This document shows, in pieces, positions 16,080 to 23,087 of a stretch of DNA of 55,887 nt. Position 1 is the stretch's first letter. Every line of letters begins with the position of its first letter. The translations under genes were made by a program, and so were the position numbers. The notes beneath the pieces are model-generated. The model saw nothing but the letters and a program-made list of their open reading frames with translations, was not told where the DNA came from and searched no databases. The DNA is from a virus: positions 1 to 55,887 of IMG/VR virus record IMGVR_UViG_3300017971_000328; one strand, given 5' to 3'.

Positions 16080-16094
16080 AAATCTAGTCAAAGT
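16080..16094 (+). repeat. 15-bp direct repeat AAATCTAGTCAAAGT, copy 1
   Basis: The same 15 bases recur at 16551-16565. Each copy lies just upstream of a ribosome-binding site and start codon of a rightward gene (16111 and 16585). Shorter relatives (TAGTCAAAG) occur at 21497-21505 and 26287-26295, also on the plus strand. Possible regulatory or RNA-processing element. Confidence 0.6.
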
Positions 16095-16110
16095 CTAGAA
16101 GGAGACCACG

Positions 16111-16551
16111 ATGAGAGATATCAAAGACGTCCAGCCTGAATTCATTACGGAGTGCCCTACCGGGGAGCTGACGATTATCGAAGGACCAACGATGTCAGGA
16201 AAAACCCTCCTGGCATGCCGGATGTTCATGCACTTCCTTCAGGAGAATCCTAAGAAGCGTGCCGCCTTCATCTCCAGCGAAGAGACGCGTGACGAGGTCA
16301 TTCGTCGCTGCGCTGCTTTGCCTGATGTAGACCTCAAGGCATTGGACCGAGGTATTCATGTGCAGGTATCCCCTACCAACAAGAGTTTCGACAATTTCGA
16401 CAATATGGACTTGACGCTGCTGGGATGCGCCGACTGTATCATATATGACACCATCTACAAGTATGACGGAGTCATGGAACTCGTTGAGGAATTCCCCAAC
16501 GCATTGCACATCGGACTCTTCCAAGCACCCCGAACGTACCAGCAGCGCTGA
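16111..16551 (+). CDS. P-loop NTPase, RecA/DnaB/KaiC-like
   Basis: 146 residues with a Walker A GPTMSGKT at 25-32, preceded by the characteristic GELTIIEG strand and followed by an alpha helix LLACRMFMHFLQEN. AAFISSEET is the second core strand of RecA-fold ATPases, and a hydrophobic strand ending in Asp (CIIYDTIY, about 110-117) can serve as Walker B. It is shorter than a full DnaB or RecA domain and lacks helicase C-terminal motifs, so it may be a minimal regulatory ATPase. A thymidine-kinase reading (GPMxSGKT) was considered but the zinc ribbon is missing. First gene of the rightward operon, with AAGGAG 6 bases before the ATG. Confidence 0.7.
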   Translation: MRDIKDVQPEFITECPTGELTIIEGPTMSGKTLLACRMFMHFLQENPKKRAAFISSEETRDEVIRRCAALPDVDLKALDRGIHVQVSPTNKSFDNFDNMDLTLLGCADCIIYDTIYKYDGVMELVEEFPNALHIGLFQAPRTYQQR

Positions 16552-16565
16552 AATCTAGTCAAAGT
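16551..16565 (+). repeat. 15-bp direct repeat AAATCTAGTCAAAGT, copy 2
   Basis: Exact second copy of the element at 16080-16094, beginning at the last base of the P-loop ATPase stop codon and running into the AGGAGG ribosome-binding site of the next gene. Confidence 0.6.
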
Positions 16566-16584
16566 AGGAGGACGGAGAGAACAA

Positions 16585-17484
16585 ATGACCGAAGCCACGA
16601 AGCTTGCGCTGTTTGAGTTCGATGGTGCCTTTCTGGGGACCTCTATCCTCGATGATGATTTCACGGCTGAGAGAGGGGTTCCTGCTCTTCTCAACGGCTT
16701 CAAGAATCACTCAGAGAATGAGGACATCGAAGTCGCCATTTTCACTACTCGTCCAGAAGAGGATGCAGCTCATATCCAAGCATGGCTGGAGGAGAAGACC
16801 GGAATCTCCATAGACCTCCTGAGTATCTACACCTTTGGTCACCGGGATCTTCGTTCTTGGGGCGTCAAGCAGTTGTATTACAAGTGGGTAGTCGGTCTCG
16901 CCTGTCGCCTCTTGGAGAACAAGCCAAAACTGGACGATATGACAGAGGTGTTGACTGTCGTCGTAGGAGATGGACACCAGAAAGTCCTTGACCTCATTAA
17001 GGACAAGCTCTCGGAAGAGAGAGGAGACTACTGCCAGTACCACAAGCGCGTGGTCTACAGGGAAGTTCCTATGACCTCAAGCCTTCACTTCAGGGGGACA
17101 AATCCTTTCCAGGTCCACGACTATTACTGCCAGGGAGAATACCCAGACACTGACGGCAACGGTAACATCGGCTACTATGACAGATTTCAGGGTATCGCTC
17201 CAGACACCTACGAGAGGATGCTGGTCTGGTCTGGCTATCAGAAGAGACCTCCGAATAAAGGCATGCGCGAAAACTGTTTCCAATCCATCGCGTGCAAGGG
17301 CTTTGACGTCATGCAGCTCCTCTTAGATGAGGGTATCTTCAACAAAGACAATATGTTCGAGGACTCCATCACCGTGCTCCGGAAGATTCTACAAGAATAC
17401 CGTGACCTCTCCGAGCAGGCTCTGGAGGACCAAGAGTCGCTCAACTCTAATGCAGCGGATGAACGTCATCACCGGATAGACTAA
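16585..17484 (+). CDS. HAD-superfamily-like protein with extra C-terminal domain
   Basis: 299 residues. Residues 7-20 (LALFEFDGAFLGTS) look like HAD motif I (DxDG), FTTRPEED near 54-61 like motif II, and VVVGDGHQKV near 127-136 like motif IV; the spacing suits an HAD phosphatase fold of about 150 residues. The first nucleophilic Asp appears replaced by Glu (FEFDG), so activity is uncertain. The following 150 residues (ECQ-poor, with HDYYCQGEYPDTDGNGNIGYYD and GIAPDTYERMLVWSGYQ) match nothing I know. Its stop is immediately followed by the next ATG. Possible nucleotide or polynucleotide 5'/3' end processing (weak inference). Confidence 0.5.
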   Translation: MTEATKLALFEFDGAFLGTSILDDDFTAERGVPALLNGFKNHSENEDIEVAIFTTRPEEDAAHIQAWLEEKTGISIDLLSIYTFGHRDLRSWGVKQLYYKWVVGLACRLLENKPKLDDMTEVLTVVVGDGHQKVLDLIKDKLSEERGDYCQYHKRVVYREVPMTSSLHFRGTNPFQVHDYYCQGEYPDTDGNGNIGYYDRFQGIAPDTYERMLVWSGYQKRPPNKGMRENCFQSIACKGFDVMQLLLDEGIFNKDNMFEDSITVLRKILQEYRDLSEQALEDQESLNSNAADERHHRID

Positions 17485-17748
17485 ATGAAGATCTCAACTC
17501 CACATCTCAAAGCAGACCTGACATGCAGTACCCAAGAGGAGTATGTTGAGGCTCTGCTCGAATTGAAGACTCTCATGGACTTCCTGGACGAAGGCTTCGC
17601 GGCTGTGATCTTCAAGATTCCGAAGCTCCAGCTTGCGGCTTCCGACGGACAGACAGTGAAGAGCGACGTGCGGTTTCGGGACTTCGAGATCTCATACGAC
17701 TCTGGTAGCCGTCAGCTCCTACTGACAAAATCACAGAAAGACGAGTAA
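17485..17748 (+). CDS. Hypothetical 87-aa protein
   Basis: 87 residues beginning MKISTPHLKADLTCST directly after the upstream TAA, with no spacer, so probably translated by re-initiation. Composition alternates helix (EEYVEALLELKTLMDFLDEGFAAVIF) and strands (VRFRDFEISYDSGSRQLLLTK). It looks like a small alpha/beta fold. No family recognised. It lies between the HAD-like protein and another unknown in a tight plus-strand operon. Confidence 0.7.
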   Translation: MKISTPHLKADLTCSTQEEYVEALLELKTLMDFLDEGFAAVIFKIPKLQLAASDGQTVKSDVRFRDFEISYDSGSRQLLLTKSQKDE

Positions 17749-17749
17749 A

Positions 17750-18175
17750 ATGCCAACGATAGAAGGGATCTCCTTCTCCAGGTTCCGAGAAGGGCAGAAG
17801 GTAATCTACAGGAATACACTAGCTGAAGTCCAAACAGTAAGAAAGAACGGGGTGGAGGTGATTCTTGAAGGGGATACGCATCCTCGATTCATTCCAGAGT
17901 CTAGCTACAGGTCTTTCAAACTATACTGGTCAAAGGTAGGAGATGAGATTCTACTCGATCTTCCTATCGATCTAGCCGACGGGAGCATCTCTATCAGAGT
18001 GCGCCCACAGACTCCTGCTGAAGGTCAGAGATGGGAGTACAGATATGCCTTGCTCCATGCCGTCCATTCAGACCCTATTGTGTCTGGAAGAGACCCAGAA
18101 GGTCGGGTATTTGGCTCACAAGAAGAAGCGAAGGAACAAGCTCTAAAGACGATTAATAGAATCTTCCGTCTCTAA
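17750..18175 (+). CDS. Hypothetical 141-aa beta-rich protein
   Basis: 141 residues starting one base after the previous stop. The N-terminal half (FSRFREGQKVIYRNTLAEVQTVRKNGVEVILEG) resembles an SH3-like or KOW-like small barrel with alternating hydrophobics; the C-terminal half is helical and charged (EEAKEQALKTINRIFRL). No catalytic motif or known family. Position suggests co-expression with the neighbouring unknown genes and the radical SAM protein downstream. Confidence 0.68.
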   Translation: MPTIEGISFSRFREGQKVIYRNTLAEVQTVRKNGVEVILEGDTHPRFIPESSYRSFKLYWSKVGDEILLDLPIDLADGSISIRVRPQTPAEGQRWEYRYALLHAVHSDPIVSGRDPEGRVFGSQEEAKEQALKTINRIFRL

Positions 18176-18190
18176 AGCCTGTGAGGTATC

Positions 18191-18550
18191 ATGAAGTTAG
18201 GGCAAGAATACGCAAACGGTGGGACCACAGTGCAGCTCGCAACGATCGAAGGCGACCTGTACCTCAACATTCCGGATGGAGGTGCCTTTGTCCCGGAGAT
18301 TGACGCGGAGGACTATCGACGGAGCTGTATCACATCGACGGAATCCTGCACGTCATGCAGCATGCCGCTTCAAGAAGTGCGCTACACCTCCTACGGACAT
18401 GTTTTCTCCTGTACGAAGTGTGCGACACCGGACATCTGGATTCCTCTGAACTACGGAACCCTCGCATCCTTGAAGGACCGCGCCACAGCTCTTGGAGAGA
18501 CGGTCATCGTCCAGCTCCTCAACCAGATTCAGCAGGAGAACAACCTGTGA
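18191..18550 (+). CDS. Zinc-ribbon protein
   Basis: 119 residues. Cys53-x2-Cys56 (CTSC) and Cys74-x2-Cys77 (CTKC), 17 residues apart, form a likely four-cysteine zinc ribbon; flanking strands (VRYTSYGHVFSC) fit the knuckle. The remainder is not recognised. The GTG start of the radical SAM gene overlaps its TGA stop (GTGA), so the two are translationally coupled and may act together. Confidence 0.7.
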   Translation: MKLGQEYANGGTTVQLATIEGDLYLNIPDGGAFVPEIDAEDYRRSCITSTESCTSCSMPLQEVRYTSYGHVFSCTKCATPDIWIPLNYGTLASLKDRATALGETVIVQLLNQIQQENNL

Positions 18551-19281
18551 GTTACAAAGAAAATCCGAAGACCGCGAAGAGCGGTATCCTCACCTGTATT
18601 CCACAGGATGACACCTGTCCTCACAACTGTGCTGACTGCTTCTTCCAGTCCGGTCGCAGCTACCTGGAGCCGTTCGACGAGCATCTTCCGAACATGCCGT
18701 TCGCTCCCAAGGTCTTTCATCGCATCATGCGAGTGAACGATGGGAATGATAGCAGCTATCGGATGGAAGAAGTCATCCAGGCAACGGAGCGCTACAAGAA
18801 TCGCTTCTTCAACACAGCGAATCCCAGCCACCTCAACGAGTTTCCGGACCCTGTGGTATTGACGGTCAATCCTGGGAAGAAGACGGACAAGTCCGCGTAC
18901 CTCCTGGAGGAGCTTCCAGAGAATCTGATGTATGTGCGTTTCCGTGTCAACGCTTGGAACCTGGACCTGGCTCGTCAGGTCATTGATCACTACACCTCCA
19001 AGGAGGTTCCGGTCGTCCTGACGTTCATGGCGTACTTCACGGAGTCTCTACCAGCCGACCAGCGTGACAAGTATGTCTACCGCAAGAGGACCATGAACTC
19101 CTATTGGGCGATCACAACCGACGCTTGGCGGGAGATCATGAAGGAGTGGGAAGACAACCTCTACGTCTCCTCCTGTGGGAAGATTGAGGGAGAGAAAGGG
19201 TCCACGAAGTGCCGATTCTGCGGTGTCTGCCTTCGGGAATACTACGCTACGATGGAGCGGATGGACCCCTGGAAAGGTTGA
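18547..19281 (+). CDS. Radical SAM protein with C-terminal cysteine cluster
   Basis: 244 residues from GTG 18547, which overlaps the stop of the zinc-ribbon gene. In-frame sequence upstream lies inside that gene and is not used. Cys24-x3-Cys28-x2-Cys31 (CPHNCADC) is the canonical CxxxCxxC that binds the [4Fe-4S] cluster and S-adenosylmethionine. Four more cysteines at 210, 222, 225 and 228 (CGKIEG..., CRFCGVC) could hold an auxiliary cluster. The middle (VVLTVNPG, LMYVRFRVNAWNLDLARQVIDHY, VPVVLTFMAY) has repeating strand-helix units of a partial TIM barrel. The substrate is unknown: no glycine-rich precursor peptide or deazaguanine genes lie nearby. Candidate for nucleic-acid, cofactor or peptide modification. 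Confidence 0.85.
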   Translation: MSYKENPKTAKSGILTCIPQDDTCPHNCADCFFQSGRSYLEPFDEHLPNMPFAPKVFHRIMRVNDGNDSSYRMEEVIQATERYKNRFFNTANPSHLNEFPDPVVLTVNPGKKTDKSAYLLEELPENLMYVRFRVNAWNLDLARQVIDHYTSKEVPVVLTFMAYFTESLPADQRDKYVYRKRTMNSYWAITTDAWREIMKEWEDNLYVSSCGKIEGEKGSTKCRFCGVCLREYYATMERMDPWKG

Positions 19282-19286
19282 CCTGA

Positions 19287-19943
19287 ATGGACAACGGCAT
19301 ACGAGAGAGCCTAGCGAAGAGCAGCGGGATATGCGGGAGTATGGAAGACATTCTCTCCTGTGCGACCTCTTTTCAGATCTCCAAGAGCGTTCAGGTCAGC
19401 TACCGTCATGGGAGCAAGAACTGGACGGTGGTCATCGACCGAGGTTGGGTTCTGAATGACCAAGGTCGGCGAGAGTTGGAGCCTTCTCCCTCGAATCGCG
19501 ATGAGGAGTTCATCCTGCATACCCGTTTCGACTTCACCACGGCTTGGCGCAAAGCTACTAAGGTTGCCATCGAAGTAGCTCGTGAGCAAGAGCAGTGGAA
19601 GAGAGAAAGGGAGTCGGCCATGCCTATCTCAGAACCGAGAAATGACCTCGGAGATCTTGGTCCGAGCTGGGAAGGGAACGCGGAGCAGTTCTCGAAGGTA
19701 AGAGACACCGTGCTCGCTACTCTGAAGAAGAATTATCCCTACTGTGGCGTCGATGAGGAGAAGCTGGACGCCCTGACAAACCACTTCCTCAAGCAACATT
19801 CGTTTTCCATCCCAGGAGACTTGGCTCAAGCATTTAAGGAGTTCGTGCTCTCTGGTGTCTTTGTTCCGTCCTATGCGGAGTACAATCCAGCAGCACACTT
19901 CGCTTTTGAGTTGCTTCGTTTCGCGATAAAGGAAGACAAATGA
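19287..19943 (+). CDS. Hypothetical 218-aa protein
   Basis: 218 residues, AAAGG 10 bases before the ATG. It combines a beta-rich N-terminal part (SVQVSYRHGSKNWTVVIDRGWVL) with a long charged helix (AWRKATKVAIEVAREQEQWKRERESA, residues about 85-110) and a C-terminal helical domain (VLATLKKNYPYCGVDEEKLDALTNHFLKQ). No recognised family. It overlaps the next small membrane gene by 4 bp (ATGA). Confidence 0.65.
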   Translation: MDNGIRESLAKSSGICGSMEDILSCATSFQISKSVQVSYRHGSKNWTVVIDRGWVLNDQGRRELEPSPSNRDEEFILHTRFDFTTAWRKATKVAIEVAREQEQWKRERESAMPISEPRNDLGDLGPSWEGNAEQFSKVRDTVLATLKKNYPYCGVDEEKLDALTNHFLKQHSFSIPGDLAQAFKEFVLSGVFVPSYAEYNPAAHFAFELLRFAIKEDK

Positions 19944-20146
19944 CTGAGATGATTGGAGCTTTCATCACCTTGTTCTGGATTCTGGCACTCCTGGCTGTAG
20001 GCGTGCTCGGAACCATCTTCCTTTACCAGTACATCCGGCGTCGGACCAAGGAAGACCAAATGCAACGTCTAGAAAAATCCTCTTCTGGATACAACAATGT
20101 CGCTATAGGACGCGCGGCCAAGACGCATGTCACACGCCATCGATAG
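19940..20146 (+). CDS. Small single-pass membrane protein
   Basis: 68 residues. Residues 4-30 (MIGAFITLFWILALLAVGVLGTIFLYQY) form one clear transmembrane helix followed by a basic stretch (IRRRTKEDQ), predicting N-out/C-in orientation by the positive-inside rule. The tail is short and basic. The start overlaps the upstream stop (ATGA). Could be a small inner-membrane modulator or a spanin/holin-like component, but there are no neighbouring lysis genes, so no function is assigned. Confidence 0.65.
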   Translation: MTEMIGAFITLFWILALLAVGVLGTIFLYQYIRRRTKEDQMQRLEKSSSGYNNVAIGRAAKTHVTRHR

Positions 20147-20369
20147 GGGCCAATCGCATTCAGGTTACCTCCTTCACAGAATGACCGAACCCTCCTTGAC
20201 TGACCTGATGAAAATTGGCCTCAACTTCCTTGGTAGCGATCTCGACGGAAAGCCGTCAAAGAAAGAAGAGAAGCTCGCGATAGAGCTGACTATCAAACAA
20301 GGCGAGATCGATCGCTTGAAGGAAAATCTCTCATCGAAGGGCAAGAAGAAGAAAAAGCGAAAGAGGTAA
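20127..20369 (+). CDS. Small protein with lysine-rich C-terminus
   Basis: 80 residues if started at ATG 20127, overlapping the membrane gene by 20 bp; an internal ATG at 20181 (MTEPSLTDLMKIGLNF) would give 62. Neither has an ideal ribosome-binding site. The C-terminus is a coiled-coil-like helix (KLAIELTIKQGEIDRLKENL) ending in a run of nine Lys/Arg after SSKG, suggesting nucleic-acid binding. It ends 2 bp before the SbcD-like nuclease gene and may be an accessory to it (position only). Confidence 0.55.
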   Translation: MSHAIDRGQSHSGYLLHRMTEPSLTDLMKIGLNFLGSDLDGKPSKKEEKLAIELTIKQGEIDRLKENLSSKGKKKKKRKR

Positions 20370-20371
20370 CG

Positions 20372-21454
20372 GTGAAATTCCTACACGTAGCAGACCTCCA
20401 CATTGGAGCGAACAGCTCGATTCCTGGCTTCCTGGAGCGACAGGAAGCTGTCTACGATCAGATCTTCGAGGCAGCACAAGAGCATAAGGTAGACGCTGTA
20501 GTCATCGCAGGAGACATCTGGCACAAGCCTGTTCACTCCCCACAGGAGCGTGACCTCTGGCTGAAGAAGCTGCTGCAATACAACCAGTGTGGCTTCAAGA
20601 TTATCCAGATCTCAGGCAACCACGACTACCTAGAGCCAGGGCACACGCATCTCAGTCACATCACGTTCCAAGCTGACCTCGGTCGCCTGGAGAACGTCAT
20701 CTCGGCTGACACAGAGATCAAGCTCTACCGTCTGAAAGACTACCTCTTCCTGCTCATGCCAGACCAGACCTTCGAGACCTCAGAGTTCAATCAAGAGGTC
20801 GCTCGTCGCGTCAAGGAGCTTCAAGAATCATCCTTCGAGCTTCCCTTCAAGGGTATCATCGTCGTTGCGCACTTCGCCGTCAAGGGCTGTGCTGCCGATA
20901 CAGCCGGTGCGAGTGGCCAACAGTACCAGATGGAGAAGGGCATAGAGGTCACAGACAACCTTCCAGTTACCTACATCGCTCTCGGAGACCTCCATATCCA
21001 ACAGAGGGTTGGTCCCTGCTGCTACTACTCCGGTGCTCCCATCCAAACGAGGTGGGGCGAGGATCCGGAAAAGGGAGGTCTGCTGGTCGATACGGATGAC
21101 CCAGACAACCCGACTCCGATTCTCTTCCAGAGTAAGCCGATGCTCACCTTCTACGAGAAGCCTGAGAAATGGCCTGAAGATGCGTTCATTCGCTTCGTCA
21201 CGGATAAAGAGCCTCCAGATGACCTACCAGAAGACGCCTACGTGGTCGTCAAGCCCTCGAAGAGACCGATTCTTGTAGGGAGTGAAGGTGGGGGTGGAGA
21301 AGGTGGTGGGGGTAGTGATAAGCCCAATCTGCTCGAAAACCTAGAGAACTACCTCAAAGAGATCGGTTGCCCAGAAGAGCACATCGAAGTCGCTCTTGAC
21401 GAAGCCAAAGCCATGGCTCAAGAAAAGGGCATCACCCTCCCTGACAGCGATTAG
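20372..21454 (+). CDS. sbcD: SbcD/gp47-like DNA exonuclease, calcineurin-type phosphoesterase
   Basis: 360 residues from GTG 20372. The metallophosphoesterase core is clear: DLH at 8-10, GD at 47-48, GNHD at 82-85, a VVAHFAVKG histidine near 165-170, and ALGDLHIQQRVG later, in the order seen in SbcD, Mre11 and T4 gp47. The family works with an SbcC/gp46 ATPase to resect DNA ends and open hairpins; here a probable partner is at 55117-55887 on the other strand, about 34 kb away rather than adjacent. Unusually, the core is followed by a Gly/Glu linker (GGGGEGGGGSD) and a helical domain of about 50 residues (NLLENLENYLKEIGCPEEHIEVALDEAKAM), perhaps replacing the usual capping region as a docking element. 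Confidence 0.9.
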   Translation: MKFLHVADLHIGANSSIPGFLERQEAVYDQIFEAAQEHKVDAVVIAGDIWHKPVHSPQERDLWLKKLLQYNQCGFKIIQISGNHDYLEPGHTHLSHITFQADLGRLENVISADTEIKLYRLKDYLFLLMPDQTFETSEFNQEVARRVKELQESSFELPFKGIIVVAHFAVKGCAADTAGASGQQYQMEKGIEVTDNLPVTYIALGDLHIQQRVGPCCYYSGAPIQTRWGEDPEKGGLLVDTDDPDNPTPILFQSKPMLTFYEKPEKWPEDAFIRFVTDKEPPDDLPEDAYVVVKPSKRPILVGSEGGGGEGGGGSDKPNLLENLENYLKEIGCPEEHIEVALDEAKAMAQEKGITLPDSD

Positions 21455-21545
21455 CTGCCTGACAGCGCCTGAATTCCTGCTTATCTTATATCAACTTAGT
21501 CAAAGAATAGTAGTGTGTGTAGGGAGACGTCAAAGAATATAGAAC

Positions 21546-21559
21546 GTTGCAAGTGCAAC
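21546..21559. promoter_or_regulatory. 14-bp perfect palindrome GTTGCAAGTGCAAC
   Basis: GTTGCA-AG-TGCAAC lies 19 bp before the ATG at 21578 in the 123-bp gap after the SbcD-like gene. Its size and symmetry fit a small operator or an mRNA leader hairpin. The same gap holds a TAGTCAAAG element at 21497-21505. Confidence 0.4.
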
Positions 21560-21577
21560 TGGCTGGAGAATGTAGCT

Positions 21578-22312
21578 ATGGTTGATTTGAAACAGAAGTT
21601 TGGAAAACACCTGAAGTACGCATCTTACGTTTTCCGTCACAAGTGGTTCGTCTTTCAAGAAGCTCGGAAGCTCGGGGTGACGAGGCAAGGTATCACTCAC
21701 GACCTCTCGAAGTTTCTTCCGGATGAATGGTTCCCCTATGTGGAGACATTCTATGGAGATGGTCGCAAGCCGAAAGAGGCAGTGAAAGCCGCCTTCAACA
21801 TGGCTTGGCTACGCCACATCCACAGGAATCCTCATCACTGGCAGCACTTCCTTCTTCAAGAAGATGAGGGCGATGCTCTGACTCTCGACATGCCGGAAGC
21901 CTACATCCGTGAGATGGTGGCGGACTGGAAGGGTGCTGGGAAGGCACAGGGGCATGGGGATGACGTCCGCGACTGGTTCGACAAGAACCACCACAAACAC
22001 CGAATGTCACATCGTACCAGATGGATTCTCTATGGGCTCCTGGAGCGGTACGACCTGTTGCTCAAGATTCTTGTAGAGGCGACCAAAGACAGCATTCCTC
22101 CAGGTGTTGTCCGCATTGGAGCCAATCGTGGGCACCTCATGCTGGTCGTCCAGAACCTCAACGAGAGCGTAGGACGCTGTGAGCGTTGGTTCGATTCCAT
22201 CCAAAAGTGCGGAATCGTTACCGAAGACTACTACATGACGGTCTATGAAGAGGATGAGCCCAAGCCTGGGATGCAGTACTTCATAGATATCAACGACTAC
22301 CTTTTCTCCTGA
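21578..22312 (+). CDS. DUF5662-like protein
   Basis: 244 residues from ATG 21578; an in-frame start 21 codons upstream would include a Cys-rich lead (MCRETSKNIERCKCNW) running through the palindrome and is less likely. The body matches the DUF5662 pattern common in phages and bacteria: HKWFVFQEARKLG, then ITHDLSKFLPDEWFPYVETFYG (HDxSKF..EW.pY), and a later AWLRHIHRNPHHWQHF with clustered histidines that may bind metal. The last 60 residues (VQNLNESVGRCERWFDSIQKCGIV) form a separate small domain. The catalytic role of this family is not established. Confidence 0.75.
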   Translation: MVDLKQKFGKHLKYASYVFRHKWFVFQEARKLGVTRQGITHDLSKFLPDEWFPYVETFYGDGRKPKEAVKAAFNMAWLRHIHRNPHHWQHFLLQEDEGDALTLDMPEAYIREMVADWKGAGKAQGHGDDVRDWFDKNHHKHRMSHRTRWILYGLLERYDLLLKILVEATKDSIPPGVVRIGANRGHLMLVVQNLNESVGRCERWFDSIQKCGIVTEDYYMTVYEEDEPKPGMQYFIDINDYLFS

Positions 22313-22330
22313 CACGTTTCATCTTAGATT

Positions 22331-22340
22331 ATCTATAGAT
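22331..22340. promoter_or_regulatory. Palindrome ATCTATAGAT in release-factor leader
   Basis: A perfect 10-bp palindrome 14 bp before the release-factor ATG and just ahead of its AGAAGGAGG ribosome-binding site. It is embedded in AGATTATCTATAG, a variant of the late motif. Possible control site. Confidence 0.35.
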
Positions 22341-22354
22341 AGAAGGAGGATGCT

Positions 22355-23048
22355 ATGGAAAGCATCGTAGTGGAGATTCGTGCTGCTGAAGGCGGCATGG
22401 ACGCGAAGTTGTTGGTGGAGCAGCAGGTACAGATCTACAAGCGCTACTGCCAACGGAGGTCTCTTTAGCTTTACGATCTTGCGTCAACTCCCTGGGTTGG
22501 CTGAGGTCAAAATCGAAGGGAAGAAGCTGCTGAAGCTCTTCTCTCAGGAAGCAGGAGGACACAGATGGCAACGGGTACCCCCAACCGAGAAGCGTGGACG
22601 TGTTCAGACGTCTACCATCACCGTGGCTGTCTTACCCATCGTTTCTCCGCAGTCCGTCCACCTCTCTGAACGCGACCTCTCCTGGAAGGCTTGCCGGGGC
22701 TCCGGTCCTGGTGGTCAACACCGCAACAAGACCGATTCCGCTGTTCAGCTCACTCACAAGCCGACAGGCATTGTTGTGCGCTGTGAGTCGGAGAGGAGTC
22801 AGCCTACAAATCTGAGGTTGGCCAAAGAGGTATTGGCTGCACGCCTCCAGCAACAGTCCGACGAAAAGACAATGAATACGCAGAACAAGAAGCGTAGAAG
22901 TCAAGTTGGAAAGGGAATGCGGTCGGACAAAAGGCGTACTGTTCGTGTCCAAGCCGGGAAGGTTATCGACCATCTCAGCGGGAAGAAGATGAAGGTGGCG
23001 AAGTATCTTCGCGGAGATATTGAGTCACTGTGGCACACCACCCCCTAA
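22355..23048 (+). CDS. Class-I peptide chain release factor, RF1-type, requiring +1 frameshift
   Basis: Begins at ATG 22355 (AAGGAGG 5 bases upstream). Frame 0 runs 37 codons (MESIVVEIRAAEGGMDAKLL..., KRYCQRRSL) to TAG 22466-22468. The rest is read one base forward from AGC 22467 to TAA 23046-23048. Joined length is 230 residues, continuous with release-factor domains 2-4: EAGGHRWQRV, the PxT codon-recognition tripeptide PPT at 75-77, CRGSGPGGQHRNKTDSAV with GGQ at 119-121, then RSQPTN and MRSDKRRTVRVQAGKVIDHL. Domain 1 of full RF1/RF2 (about 100 residues) is absent, as in short RF-1-like proteins. PxT predicts reading of UAA and UAG. It would release peptides on the ribosome, possibly sustaining termination or rescuing host ribosomes during infection. 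Confidence 0.85.
22455..22468 (+). promoter_or_regulatory. Programmed +1 frameshift signal resembling prfB, with UAG
   Basis: GGAGG (22455-22459), a 3-nt spacer UCU, the slippery codon CUU (22463-22465), then the in-frame stop UAG (22466-22468) followed by C. In bacterial prfB the order is an internal Shine-Dalgarno-like AGGGGG, 3 nt, CUU, UGA, C. Spacing and slippery codon match; only the stop is changed to the one an RF1-type factor reads. Confidence 0.75.
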
Positions 23049-23062
23049 TCTGAAAATCCCAC

Positions 23063-23071
23063 AGGTTATCT
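23063..23071 (+). promoter_or_regulatory. Putative late promoter motif (AGGTTATCT)
   Basis: Plus-strand copy of AGGTTAnnT in the 39-bp gap between the release factor and the tape-measure-like gene, 17 bp before the GTG start. It shows that the motif follows gene direction on both strands. Confidence 0.45.
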
Positions 23072-23087
23072 TCTGTCGAGGTACCAC

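Noticed and set aside
16111-16551. Thymidine kinase
   Set aside because: GPTMSGKT resembles the kinase P-loop, but the conserved DEAQF strand and zinc ribbon of thymidine kinases are absent and the protein is too short.
22355-23048. TAG recoded to an amino acid in this phage (which would also remove the release-factor stop)
   Set aside because: In-frame translation past the UAG in frame 0 does not yield release-factor sequence; the homology continues in +1. Many other genes end cleanly at TAG (21454, 26042, 30116) without read-through homology.
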